Shown here piece after piece: positions 36,701 to 45,110 of a stretch of 64,000 nucleotides of DNA. Position 1 is the stretch's first letter. Each line of letters starts with the position of its first letter. The notes below the pieces were generated by a model, which was not told the origin of the DNA, made no database searches, and saw nothing but the letters and a program-made list of their open reading frames with translations. The position numbers and the translations under genes are program-made. Location of the stretch: positions 44,603-108,602 of the forward strand of contig SVHO01000002.1 of assembly GCA_015055725.1 (NCBI GenBank), in the 5' to 3' direction. This DNA comes from Clostridiales bacterium (GTDB taxonomy: Bacteria; Bacillota; Clostridia; Christensenellales; Borkfalkiaceae).

Positions 36701-36766
36701 TACTTTCTCTCCAAAAATTCTATCGAAAAATAATTTTTTTGACTTATATATATTTATAACTATTAA

Positions 36767-36795
36767 ATTATAACTATATTTGACGATTTTGTAAA
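36767..36795 (-). promoter_or_regulatory. Promoter of ileS
   Basis: On the minus strand TTTACA (36795-36790), a 17-bp spacer and TATAAT (36772-36767). Confidence 0.78.
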
Positions 36796-36835
36796 GCCAA
36801 TTTTGTTAAATTTGCAATTTTTAATTAAATTTTAC

Positions 36836-36864
36836 TTGCGTATTTTGTTTTTTTAAGTTAGAAT
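36836..36864 (+). promoter_or_regulatory. Promoter of the SRP RNA gene
   Basis: TTGCGT at 36836-36841, a 17-bp spacer and TAGAAT at 36859-36864; the predicted start coincides with the first paired base of the RNA near 36871. Confidence 0.6.
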
Positions 36865-36870
36865 AATATA

Positions 36871-37135
36871 GCCGTGCTATGTGGGGAGTTAGCGATGCCC
36901 TGTAATCCGCAATTCGCTTAGCGGAGCAGAACGCTGATTGAGGCTTGTGTTGTGGAAGGTTGCGCGTGGTAAGGGGCGTTGATATTAAGGTCTTATGCAA
37001 CGCGTCCCCGCGAACCGTGTCAGAGTAGGAATACAGCAGCACTAAACGGTCAGGCGCGTGTGATATAAGGTTGCTTTGAAGGAGCCACCTGCCACGTTTC
37101 CACTTCGGCTACATCTGTCGATTTCAGTGCACGGT
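36871..37135 (+). ncRNA. ffs: Signal recognition particle RNA, large bacterial type
   Basis: RNA core of the SRP, which targets membrane and secreted proteins together with Ffh. The 5' end has the hallmark GTGCTATGTGGGGAGTTAGC, followed by CCTGTAATCCGC; the GGTCAGGCGCG-type segment and GGAGCCACCTGCC near the 3' side fit helix 8/5 regions. The outer stem GCCGTGC/GCACGGT closes the molecule. About 265 nt long, it is the long form with an Alu domain, as in Bacillus and Clostridium. A hairpin terminator follows. Confidence 0.93.
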
Positions 37136-37149
37136 TTTTTTGATTAAAA

Positions 37150-37187
37150 CGCGGTTTAGAAAAATCTAAACCGCTTTTATTTTTTGT
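37150..37187 (+). terminator. Terminator of ffs
   Basis: GCGGTTTAGA/TCTAAACCGC with a short A-rich loop, followed by TTTTATTTTTTG. Confidence 0.88.
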
Positions 37188-37194
37188 TCTAAAT

Positions 37195-37225
37195 AAAAAA
37201 AATTGCCGTATCTAGTTGATACGGC
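37195..37225 (-). terminator. Terminator of ssrA
   Basis: On the minus strand GCCGTATC-AACTA-GATACGGC is followed by AATTTTTTTTATTT, five bases after the CCA end of tmRNA. Confidence 0.88.
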
Positions 37226-37230
37226 TTTTT

Positions 37231-37584
37231 TGGTGGAGATGCGGAGACTTGCACTCCGGTCTTATACGCTTACATGAAATCTTCTACATACTTATCCGAA
37301 CGTTGATTTTAGTGGTGGGCTTGGTTATCGGCAACCACTGCCTACCCTTTGATTTATAAGTGCCGAATTTAAGGCTAAATCAAACCTTAAAAACCGTTCC
37401 CCGTCTAACTGACGCCTAACCCATTTCCAACGGGCGAAAAATGGGAAGACGTACGCTTAAATTAAGCAGCGTATGCTAATTCTTGATTGTTAGCATTTAA
37501 ATTTAATTTCCGTTTTAACGAAGCCGAGCCTTCGGTATGCTTATATCCCGTGCAACAACGCACAATCGAATCTATAACACCCCC
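37231..37584 (-). ncRNA. ssrA: Transfer-messenger RNA
   Basis: Rescues stalled ribosomes and tags the nascent chain for ClpXP. The 354-nt RNA begins GGGGGTGTTATAGATTCGAT and ends in an encoded CCA; the acceptor stem GGGGGUG pairs with CAUCUCC (two G-U pairs). The T arm is GGAG-TGCAAGT-CTCC. The tag frame starts at GCT and reads ANNQELAYAA before TAA, with the usual hydrophobic AA end. Pseudoknot-forming GC-rich stretches follow. Its partner smpB is about 2.3 kb upstream on the same strand. Confidence 0.95.
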
Positions 37585-37587
37585 GTG

Positions 37588-37606
37588 TTTTGCCCTGTTG
37601 GGCAAA
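37588..37606 (-). other. Hairpin between metA and tmRNA
   Basis: TTTTGCCC-AACA-GGGCAAAA sits between the metA stop and the mature 5' end of ssrA. It has no T tail, so it looks like a processing or stability element rather than a terminator. Confidence 0.5.
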
Positions 37607-37608
37607 AA

Positions 37609-38520
37609 TCAAATTTCATCAATCTCGTAAGGAGTTAATTGATATACGTAGTGGTTAAGCCAGTTCATATAAATAAGATTTGCGGTTGAAACCCAGCACA
37701 TCTTAATTTCGCCTCTATTCCCTTCTACGTAATAATTTTCAGGTGGATCTATATCAAGCCCTTTTTCTAAATCGCGCAAATATTCTTTTTCCAAAGTATC
37801 TCTATCGTATTCAGCGTGCCCCGTTATAAAAATAAACTTGTTATCTTTTGAACGGATAATTGCTGGGCCTGCTTGTTTTGACGATGCCAAAATCACAAGG
37901 TCTTTACAAGCCTTTATGTCCTCTTCATAAACAGTAGTATGGCGAGAATGTGGCATAAAAAACCTGTCGTCAGTCCCCTTTAATAGTCTATCATATTTTA
38001 CCAACTTTTTGTGCTTATAAACGCCGAAAAGTTTTTTTGGCAAAATATGTTTTTCTATGCCGTAATAATAATGTAGCCCCGCTTGTGCGCCCCAACAAAT
38101 AAAGAGCGTGCTAGTGACGTTTTTCTTAGCAAATTCTAAAATATCTTCAAGTTCTTTCCAATATTTAACTTCGGAAAACTCTATTTCTTCTACGGGTGCG
38201 CCCGTTATAATCATACCGTCGAACTTTCTATTTTTAATTTCTGAAAAAGACTTATAAAACCTATCTAAATGTTCTAAAGAAGTGTTCTTCCCAACGTAAG
38301 TTTCGGTGCTTATAAGCGTCACGTTAACCTGAAGCGGAGAGTTTGATAAAAGTCTCATTAGTTGCGTTTCGGTGACGATTTTGGTCGGCATTAAATTAAC
38401 GATTGCGATTTCAAGCGGACGAATATCCTGTTGCATAGCGCGCTTATCGTTCATAACGAATATATTTTCCGACTGCAAAATTTTAGTTGCCGGTATGTCT
38501 TTTGGTACTATAATAGGCAT
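37609..38520 (-). CDS. metA: Homoserine O-acyltransferase (MetA)
   Basis: Activates homoserine for methionine synthesis; 303 aa. The nucleophile cysteine lies in LFICWGAQAGLHYYYGI, and the His/Glu of the triad in FITGHAEYDRD. The acyl donor (acetyl- or succinyl-CoA) is set by few residues that I cannot judge reliably; pairing with an O-acetylhomoserine sulfhydrylase suggests acetyl-CoA. It lies 21 bases after metY, before ssrA, and has no own promoter that I can see. Confidence 0.93.
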   Translation of the reverse strand: MPIIVPKDIPATKILQSENIFVMNDKRAMQQDIRPLEIAIVNLMPTKIVTETQLMRLLSNSPLQVNVTLISTETYVGKNTSLEHLDRFYKSFSEIKNRKFDGMIITGAPVEEIEFSEVKYWKELEDILEFAKKNVTSTLFICWGAQAGLHYYYGIEKHILPKKLFGVYKHKKLVKYDRLLKGTDDRFFMPHSRHTTVYEEDIKACKDLVILASSKQAGPAIIRSKDNKFIFITGHAEYDRDTLEKEYLRDLEKGLDIDPPENYYVEGNRGEIKMCWVSTANLIYMNWLNHYVYQLTPYEIDEI

Positions 38521-38541
38521 TTAGCCACCACCTTTTGTTAA

Positions 38542-39828
38542 TTAAATTTTTTCAAGTGCTTGTGCGATATCTTCAATAAGGTCTTCAGCGTTTTCTATAC
38601 CGCAAGAATATCTAATGAGTGTTGGGGGAATTCCTGCTTTTTCAAGTTGCTCGTCAGTCATTTGACGGTGAGTTGCGTTTGCAGGGTGTAAACAACAAGT
38701 TCTTGCGTCTGCAACGTGCGTTTCAATAGCTGCAATCTTTAAGTTCTTCATAAACGTTTCGGCTTGTTTTCTTCCGCCTTTAACTGAAAAACTAACTACA
38801 CCGCACGAGCCGTTAGGCAAGTATTTTTGACCGAGTTCGTAATACTTATCCCCTTTAAGACCGCAATATCTAACCCATTCTATTTTATCACTTTGTTGCA
38901 AGAATTCTGCAACCTTTTGTCCGTTTTCACAATGGCGTTTCATTCTAACGTGTAAACTTTCAAGCCCTAAGTTAATATAGAAAGCGTGTTGTGGCGATTG
39001 AATTGAGCCAAAATCTCTCATAAGTTGCGCTGTACACTTAGTTATGAACGCACCTTCTTTGCCAAATTTTCCAGCGTAAACTATTCCGTGATAACTGTCG
39101 TCCGGCGTGCAAAGACCGGGGAATTTATCCGCATGCGCAAGCCAATCGAAATTACCAGCGTCGATAATAGCACCGCCAACTGAAGTGCCGTGCCCGTCAA
39201 TATATTTAGTGGTTGAGTGCGTGACGATATCTGCACCCCATTCGATAGGTCTGCAATTTACAGGCGTTGCGAAAGTGTTGTCAATAATAAACGGAACACC
39301 GTGTTCGTGTGCAACGCGCGCAAACATTTCAATATCTAAAACTGAAAGCGCAGGGTTTGCAATCGTTTCGCCAAACACAGCCTTCGTGTTAGGCTTAAAT
39401 TCCTTATGCAATTCTTCTTCGGTGATATCGGGCGATACGAAAGTAAATTCTATGCCCATTTTCTTCATTGTCACGGCAAAAAGGTTGAAAGTTCCACCGT
39501 AAATTGCCGAGCTTGAAATAACGTGGTCACCGCAGTTTGCAACGTTAAAAATAGAATAGAAGTTTGCAGCCTGCCCCGACGAAGTAAGCATACCCGCTTT
39601 TCCGCCTTCAAGTTCACAAAGTTTATTTGCGACTAAATCGTTAGTGGGATTTTGAAGTCTGGTATAAAAATATCCACTTGCTTCTAGGTCGAAAAGTTTA
39701 CCCATATCTTCGCTGGTGTCATACTTAAAAGTGGTGCTTTGATAAATAGGTATTTGCCTAGGCTCGCCGTTTTTAGGGGTATAACCACCTTGCACGCAAA
39801 CTGTTTCAATTCTTTTGTTTTTTGCCAT
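38542..39828 (-). CDS. metY: O-acetylhomoserine sulfhydrylase (MetY)
   Basis: PLP enzyme that makes homocysteine from O-acetylhomoserine and sulfide; 428 aa. The PLP lysine lies in THSTTKYIDGHGTSVGG and the N-terminal QIPIYQSTTFKYDTSEDMG and FYTRLQNPTNDLVANKL are typical. The C-terminal CCLHPANATHRQM fits MetY rather than cystathionine synthases. With metA it forms a direct-sulfhydrylation route to methionine. It follows smpB on the same strand. Confidence 0.93.
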   Translation of the reverse strand: MAKNKRIETVCVQGGYTPKNGEPRQIPIYQSTTFKYDTSEDMGKLFDLEASGYFYTRLQNPTNDLVANKLCELEGGKAGMLTSSGQAANFYSIFNVANCGDHVISSSAIYGGTFNLFAVTMKKMGIEFTFVSPDITEEELHKEFKPNTKAVFGETIANPALSVLDIEMFARVAHEHGVPFIIDNTFATPVNCRPIEWGADIVTHSTTKYIDGHGTSVGGAIIDAGNFDWLAHADKFPGLCTPDDSYHGIVYAGKFGKEGAFITKCTAQLMRDFGSIQSPQHAFYINLGLESLHVRMKRHCENGQKVAEFLQQSDKIEWVRYCGLKGDKYYELGQKYLPNGSCGVVSFSVKGGRKQAETFMKNLKIAAIETHVADARTCCLHPANATHRQMTDEQLEKAGIPPTLIRYSCGIENAEDLIEDIAQALEKI

Positions 39829-39860
39829 AATATTCTCCTTAAATTGCCGAAATTAATCGG

Positions 39861-40316
39861 TTATCTATAATTTTTAATCTCGCGTTCTTTTTCGCGAGCA
39901 ATATCTTTTTCCATTATTGAACGCTTTTTATCAAAGGTGTGTTTGCCTTGACAAACGCCCAACTCAACTTTTATAAGCGCTTGCTTAAAATACAATTTAA
40001 GCGGAACGAGAGTTAAGCCTTTTTGGGTTATCTTTGCGCCCAACTTTATAATTTCGTCTTTATGTAATAGCAGTTTTCTATCCCTGCGCGAATTTTTCGT
40101 GTTAAACGCGCCCGACTTATCGTAAAGTGCAATATGCATATTTTTAATAAAAATTTGCCCACCGTATAACACGCAAAAACTGTCTTTAAGGTTTGCGTTG
40201 CCCTGCCTTAAAGACTTAACTTCACCGCCCTCTAAAACTATGCCTGCTTCAATGCGGTCTAAAATAAAATATTCGTGATTTGCAACACGGTTAGTGCATA
40301 TTACCTTTTCTTCCAT
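39861..40316 (-). CDS. smpB: SsrA-binding protein SmpB
   Basis: Carries tmRNA into stalled ribosomes; 151 aa from ATG 40316 (MEEKVICTNRVANHEYFIL). The OB-like core shows GIVLEGGEVKSLRQGNANLK and the C-terminal helix region GKHTFDKKRSIMEKDIAREK. The upstream part of the track ORF uses a TTG start inside rnr. There is no obvious Shine-Dalgarno for 40316, so its translation may be coupled to rnr, whose stop is 26 bases upstream. Confidence 0.94.
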   Translation of the reverse strand: MEEKVICTNRVANHEYFILDRIEAGIVLEGGEVKSLRQGNANLKDSFCVLYGGQIFIKNMHIALYDKSGAFNTKNSRRDRKLLLHKDEIIKLGAKITQKGLTLVPLKLYFKQALIKVELGVCQGKHTFDKKRSIMEKDIAREKEREIKNYR

Positions 40317-40342
40317 ACTGCTATTAATTATTTTACTACATT

Positions 40343-42274
40343 TTACTTCGTTTTGCAACGATTTTCTTGATTTACCATAACAAATTCGGCTTTGCGTTCG
40401 GTTATATTAACGCCAGCCACTTTTATTTTTACTTTCTGCCCTAATTTATAAGTTGTTTTTCCATCAGACAAAGTGTAATTTTTATCGTCGTGAATAAATT
40501 TGCGCTTTGCCTTTAACGTTTCAATTTTCACAAGCCCTTCAACACCGCAATTAAGTTCAACGAAAACGCCAAACCCCGTGACTCCACTAACTACCCCTTC
40601 GAACTCTTCACCGATATAATTTTCTATAAATAAAAGTTTATAGTAATCGTCAACGGCACGTTCTGCTTCGGTTGCGTTTCTTTCTTTTTCCGACGACTGT
40701 TTCGACGCTTCAAAAACGAATTCACCATACTGTTTTTCAAGATCGTTTGCGCCCGATAAAAAGTCTTTTATAATCCTGTGGATAACTAAATCTGGATATC
40801 TGCGAATAGGCGACGTGAAATGGCAATAATGCTTTTCTGAAAGACCAAAGTGCCCTACGCCTATCGGGGTATATTTTGCTTTTTGCATAGTTCTTAGCAT
40901 AACTCTATTTATTAGCGTATAAGCGGGCGTATTTTCAGCATTTTTAAGAATAGTCTGAAAATCTTTAGGAAAAACTTGGTCTTTTTTTCTTTTATATTGA
41001 ACGCCCAAACCGTTAAGAAATAAATAAAAATTTTCTAAACGCTCTTCAGTTGGCTTTTCATGAACGCGATAAACGAAAGGTTTTTCAAGATAAAACATAT
41101 ATTCTGCAACGGTGACGTTGGCGAGTATCATAAACTCTTCAATTATGCGGTGCGCCTTATCACGCGGTGCGTTTTGAACGGAAATTTGACCGCTTTTATC
41201 AACTAAAATAACGCTCTCTTTTACGTCTAAATTTATACTGCCTTGCTCGTCGCGTTTTTTAATCAAAATATCGGCTAATTCGCTCATTAGCGTTATAGCT
41301 TTATAAAGAGATTTATATTTTTTAATCACGTCCTTATCGCCGTCGATAATTTTTTGAACGGCAGTATAAGTCATACGCGCACTACTTTTTATAACTGACG
41401 GCGCAATATAATAATCTATAACTTTACCCGTTCTATCAACCGTCATCACGCAAGAAAGGGTCAACCTATCAACGCCTTCTTTTAAGGAACAAACGTCGTT
41501 GCACAATTTTTCGGGGAGCATAGGTAAAACGCTTTCAGGAAAATATACGCTCGTTGCTCGCTCAAACGCTTGCTCGTCTATTTTGCCACCCCTTTTAACG
41601 TAATGGCTAACGTCGGCAATATGCACGCCTAAACGATAATTGCCGTCACTAAGCGTTTCTATCGAAATAGCGTCGTCAAAATCTTTTGCGTCTTCACCGT
41701 CTATAGTCATTGTCAAAACATTTCTAAAATCTTTTCTATCAAAGAAATCTTTTTTAGTTGGCGGAGTAATTTTATCCGCTTCTTCGAAAACGGCTTTGGG
41801 AAAAGTTTCAGCAAGTTTATAAGTGTGGATTATAGACTTTAATTCGGCTTTTTTATCAAACTGTCTGCCTAAAATCTTAGTGACAATCCCTTCGGGATTT
41901 TTCTTTTTTGGGTATGATAAAATTTTGCAAACCACTTTATCCCCTGGTTTTGCCCTAACCCCTTTTCCGAAAGGAATAAAAACGTCGTTATAATATTTTC
42001 GTTCGTCTGGGCAAACAAATCCACCGCTTTTACAATTAAAATACGTGCCAACGAGTTCAGTAATGCCACGTTCTAAAACCTTTAAAACGCGCGCAGTTGT
42101 GCGATTGCCTTGCCCGTCCGTAGTTTCCGCAAGCACGGTATCCCCGTGCATTGCACCTTTTAAATCTGAATGCGGAATAAAATAATCTTGCCCCCTATCG
42201 TCGCTTGGCAATAAAAACGCATAGCCACGTTCGTTGCCTTGTAATTTACCTTCAATAATTTCTCTTTTAGCCAT
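40343..42274 (-). CDS. rnr: Ribonuclease R
   Basis: 3'-5' exoribonuclease that degrades structured RNA and works with trans-translation; 643 aa. N-terminal cold-shock-like domains precede the RNB catalytic domain (GEDAKDFDDAISIE with the metal aspartates), and a C-terminal S1 domain (EEFEGVVSGVTGFGVFVELN) follows. ATG 42274 follows AAAGG. The winged-helix N-terminus of enteric RNase R is short here. Confidence 0.95.
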   Translation of the reverse strand: MAKREIIEGKLQGNERGYAFLLPSDDRGQDYFIPHSDLKGAMHGDTVLAETTDGQGNRTTARVLKVLERGITELVGTYFNCKSGGFVCPDERKYYNDVFIPFGKGVRAKPGDKVVCKILSYPKKKNPEGIVTKILGRQFDKKAELKSIIHTYKLAETFPKAVFEEADKITPPTKKDFFDRKDFRNVLTMTIDGEDAKDFDDAISIETLSDGNYRLGVHIADVSHYVKRGGKIDEQAFERATSVYFPESVLPMLPEKLCNDVCSLKEGVDRLTLSCVMTVDRTGKVIDYYIAPSVIKSSARMTYTAVQKIIDGDKDVIKKYKSLYKAITLMSELADILIKKRDEQGSINLDVKESVILVDKSGQISVQNAPRDKAHRIIEEFMILANVTVAEYMFYLEKPFVYRVHEKPTEERLENFYLFLNGLGVQYKRKKDQVFPKDFQTILKNAENTPAYTLINRVMLRTMQKAKYTPIGVGHFGLSEKHYCHFTSPIRRYPDLVIHRIIKDFLSGANDLEKQYGEFVFEASKQSSEKERNATEAERAVDDYYKLLFIENYIGEEFEGVVSGVTGFGVFVELNCGVEGLVKIETLKAKRKFIHDDKNYTLSDGKTTYKLGQKVKIKVAGVNITERKAEFVMVNQENRCKTK

Positions 42275-42297
42275 AATCACCTTTAAAAGTATAAAGA

Positions 42298-42330
42298 AAA
42301 ACGGCGGTTCCCATACGGAAACCGCCGAAT
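42298..42330 (-). terminator. Terminator after secG
   Basis: On the minus strand CGGCGGTTTCC/GGGAACCGCCG, followed by TTTTTCTTTAT; it lies between secG and rnr, so the downstream run must be partly readthrough or have its own weak promoter. Confidence 0.8.
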
Positions 42331-42340
42331 AAAAACTTTT

Positions 42341-42646
42341 TTACACACCAGCGAAGAACGCAACGATTGCAAACGCAATACACAAAACACCGAACACGAT
42401 GCTACTAATAACAGTAAGTTTTTTCATTCTGTGTTCAAAAGTTTTGCTCTTGTTCTTGCCTAAGAAAGTTTCGGTTTGTCCGCCGAGAGCACCAACACCT
42501 GACGAGTTGCCGGGTTGAAATAAAACGACGAGTATAATGAATAATGCACAAATTGCCATTATAATTAAAGCAATTATTTTAATAACCGGCCATACGTTCC
42601 AAAATCCACCGCTTGCCATAAGCATATTCAACATGTTCGTGTTCAT
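42341..42646 (-). CDS. secG: Preprotein translocase subunit SecG
   Basis: Accessory membrane subunit of the Sec channel, 101 aa, two spans (IIALIIMAICALFIILVVLF and VISSIVFGVLCIAFAIVAFF) flanking the conserved GNSSGVGALGGQTETFLGKN loop. ATG 42646 follows AAGGAG; the 14 codons above it in the track are not needed. Its place before rnr-smpB matches other Firmicutes. Confidence 0.94.
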   Translation of the reverse strand: MNTNMLNMLMASGGFWNVWPVIKIIALIIMAICALFIILVVLFQPGNSSGVGALGGQTETFLGKNKSKTFEHRMKKLTVISSIVFGVLCIAFAIVAFFAGV

Positions 42647-42736
42647 AAATTTTCTCCTTAAAACGCGTTTTCTAAACGCTTTCGCCAAGTATTATAGCAT
42701 AACGAAAGGTTTTTTACAACTGTTTTTTTGTGTTTT

Positions 42737-44278
42737 TTATTTAATAATTAAACTTTTACCGCTCATTTCTGCAGGTACGGGCACTTCCATCATATCGAGA
42801 AGGGTGGGCGCAACGTCTGCAAGAATACCGCCGTCACGCAATTTTTTACCCTTAAACTGTTCACCTATAACTATAAAAGGCACTTTGTTAGTGGTGTGTG
42901 CAGTAAAAGGCGAGCCGTCTTCAGCAAGCATTTTATCAGCGTTGCCGTGGTCTGCAGTGACGATAGTGCAACCGCCTTTTTCAAGTATTTTATCGACCAC
43001 TTTTGCCATACATTCGTCAACGGTGACAACTGCGTTAACAGCAGCGTCAAAAATACCCGTATGCCCAACCATATCGCAGTTTGCATAGTTAAGAATAACT
43101 ACGTCGTATTCGTCACTATCAATTTTTTCTAAAACTTTTTCGGTCACTTCTTTTGCACTCATTTCAGGTTGTAAATCGTAAGTTGCAACCTTTGGTGACG
43201 GAATAAGTTCTCTATCTTCGTTTTGGTTTGGTTTTTCAACGCCACCGTTAAAGAAGAAGGTGACGTGTGCGTATTTTTCAGTTTCGGCTATACGTAATTG
43301 CTTTAATCCGAGTGACGCAATATATTCACCAAGCGTATTAGTTAAAACTTGTGGTTTAAACGCAATTTTAACGTTGGTAAAACTTGCGTCGTATCTCGTA
43401 AAGCAAACGTAAACGGGGTTAATAAAACCGCTTTTTCTTTCAAAGCCGTCAAACTCTTTTTCACTCATAGCGCGTGTGATTTGGCGCGCACGGTCAGGGC
43501 GGAAGTTGAAAAATATTATGCTATCCCCTTGTTCGATTAAACCAACGGGCTTGCCGTTTTTAACCACGTGCGCAGGAATAACGAATTCGTCAGTCACGCC
43601 GTTATCATAAGATGCGCGAACGTAAGATTCAGGGTCTTCAGTAGTTTCGCCGTTAGACAAGGTCATCATATCGTATGCCTTTTCAACCCTATCCCAACGG
43701 TTATCTCTATCCATAACGTAATATCTTCCGCCAACTGATGCGATTGTGCCGAAAGAAAGTTTTTGCATTTCCTTTTTTAAATCGGCTATAAAATCTGCAC
43801 CGCTTGTGGGCGAAACGTCTCTTCCATCAAGGAAACAATGAACGTAAACGTCGTCAAGCCCTTCTTTTTTAGCAAGTTCAATAAGCGCGTAAAGATGGGT
43901 TATGTGACTGTGAACGCCACCGTCTGACAAAAGTCCGTAAAGATGAAGTTTTTTGCCGTTCTTTTTAGCACTATTTATAGCCGTTAAAAATTCTTCGTTT
44001 TGATAAAAATCGCCGTCTTTAATAGATTTCGTGATGCGCGTTAATTCTTGGTAAACGATTCTGCCCGCACCCATATTTAAGTGCCCAACTTCACTATTGC
44101 CCATTTGCCCTTCGGGAAGCCCAACGTCCATACCGCTTGCACCGATAAGGGTTGATGGATATTCGTTCATTAAGCGGTTAACGTTTGCGCTGTTAGCGCA
44201 AGCAATAGCGTTGCCTGTCTTTTCACAGTTAACGCCGTAGCCATCTAAGATAATAATACAATTAGGTCTTGTTTTCAT
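42737..44278 (-). CDS. gpmI: Phosphoglycerate mutase, cofactor-independent
   Basis: Mn-dependent conversion of 3- to 2-phosphoglycerate; 513 aa from ATG 44278. The metal and nucleophile motifs include ILDGYGVN near the N-terminus, the phospho-serine region GQMGNSEVGHLNMGAGR, and VTADHGNADKML and AHTTNKVPFIV near the C-terminus. It lies between tpiA and secG as part of the glycolytic run. Confidence 0.96.
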   Translation of the reverse strand: MKTRPNCIIILDGYGVNCEKTGNAIACANSANVNRLMNEYPSTLIGASGMDVGLPEGQMGNSEVGHLNMGAGRIVYQELTRITKSIKDGDFYQNEEFLTAINSAKKNGKKLHLYGLLSDGGVHSHITHLYALIELAKKEGLDDVYVHCFLDGRDVSPTSGADFIADLKKEMQKLSFGTIASVGGRYYVMDRDNRWDRVEKAYDMMTLSNGETTEDPESYVRASYDNGVTDEFVIPAHVVKNGKPVGLIEQGDSIIFFNFRPDRARQITRAMSEKEFDGFERKSGFINPVYVCFTRYDASFTNVKIAFKPQVLTNTLGEYIASLGLKQLRIAETEKYAHVTFFFNGGVEKPNQNEDRELIPSPKVATYDLQPEMSAKEVTEKVLEKIDSDEYDVVILNYANCDMVGHTGIFDAAVNAVVTVDECMAKVVDKILEKGGCTIVTADHGNADKMLAEDGSPFTAHTTNKVPFIVIGEQFKGKKLRDGGILADVAPTLLDMMEVPVPAEMSGKSLIIK

Positions 44279-44290
44279 AATATTTTCCTT

Positions 44291-44320
44291 GTTAAAAGGC
44301 ACAACCTTAAATTGTGCCTT
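44291..44320 (-). terminator. Hairpin between tpiA and gpmI
   Basis: On the minus strand AAGGCACAA-TTTAAGG-TTGTGCCTT is followed by a short T run (TTAAC). It may reduce, not stop, transcription into gpmI. Confidence 0.55.
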
Positions 44321-44338
44321 AATTTATTTTATAATTTT

Positions 44339-45085
44339 TTAACCTTTGTAATTAACGATTGATGCAAAATCTTGTGCTTTAAGTGCTGCACCGCCGATAA
44401 GACCACCATCAATGTTTCTCATTGCCATAAGTTCTTTAGCGTTTGAAGGTTTCATACTGCCACCGTATTGAATACGAAGACTTTTTGCAACTTCTGCCCC
44501 CCAAGTCTTTTTAACCAAACTTCTAATGTAGCCGATAGTTTTGTTAGCATCTTCAGCAGTTGCGGTTTTGCCCGTGCCGATTGCCCAAACAGGTTCGTAA
44601 GCAATAACGATATCGGTAAAGTCAACAACGTCTTTAAACCCTTCTAAAACTTGTTTTTTAAGAACTCTTTTCGTCTTGTTCTTTTCTCTTTCGGTTAAAG
44701 TTTCGCCAACGCAAACGATAGGTTTAAGCCCTTTTGCAAGCGCTTGCTTTAATCTCATGTTAACGCTTTCATCAGTTTCGCCAAAATATTGACGGCGTTC
44801 GCTATGTCCGATAATAACGTATTCAACACCGATTTCTTTAAGCATATCGGCAGAAATTTCACCAGTGAAAGCACCGCTATCTGCCCAAGCAACGTTTTCA
44901 GCACCGAGTTTAATTTTGCTTCCGGCAATCGCTTCTTTAACTGCCCATAAATCCGTGTAAGGAACGCAAACTACTACTTCGGGTTTTGATTTTGCAACGA
45001 GCGGTTTTAATTCGTTAATAAGTTCAACCGCTTCTTTTGCGGTTTTGTTCATTTTCCAGTTTCCTGCAATAATGGGTTTTCTCAT
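44339..45085 (-). CDS. tpiA: Triosephosphate isomerase
   Basis: Interconverts the two triose phosphates; 248 aa. Substrate loop GNWKMNK contains the catalytic lysine, the catalytic histidine is in IIGHSERRQYFGE, the glutamate in AYEPVWAIGTGK, and the phosphate site near GLIGGAAL. ATG 45085 is chosen because AGGAG lies six bases before it and directly abuts the alternative ATG two codons upstream. Confidence 0.97.
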   Translation of the reverse strand: MRKPIIAGNWKMNKTAKEAVELINELKPLVAKSKPEVVVCVPYTDLWAVKEAIAGSKIKLGAENVAWADSGAFTGEISADMLKEIGVEYVIIGHSERRQYFGETDESVNMRLKQALAKGLKPIVCVGETLTEREKNKTKRVLKKQVLEGFKDVVDFTDIVIAYEPVWAIGTGKTATAEDANKTIGYIRSLVKKTWGAEVAKSLRIQYGGSMKPSNAKELMAMRNIDGGLIGGAALKAQDFASIVNYKG

Positions 45086-45110
45086 TTTCATCTCCTATTT
45101 GTGTTGTATA

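Noticed and set aside
37136-37230. Additional small RNA between ffs and ssrA
   Set aside because: The space is fully explained by the two terminators facing each other.
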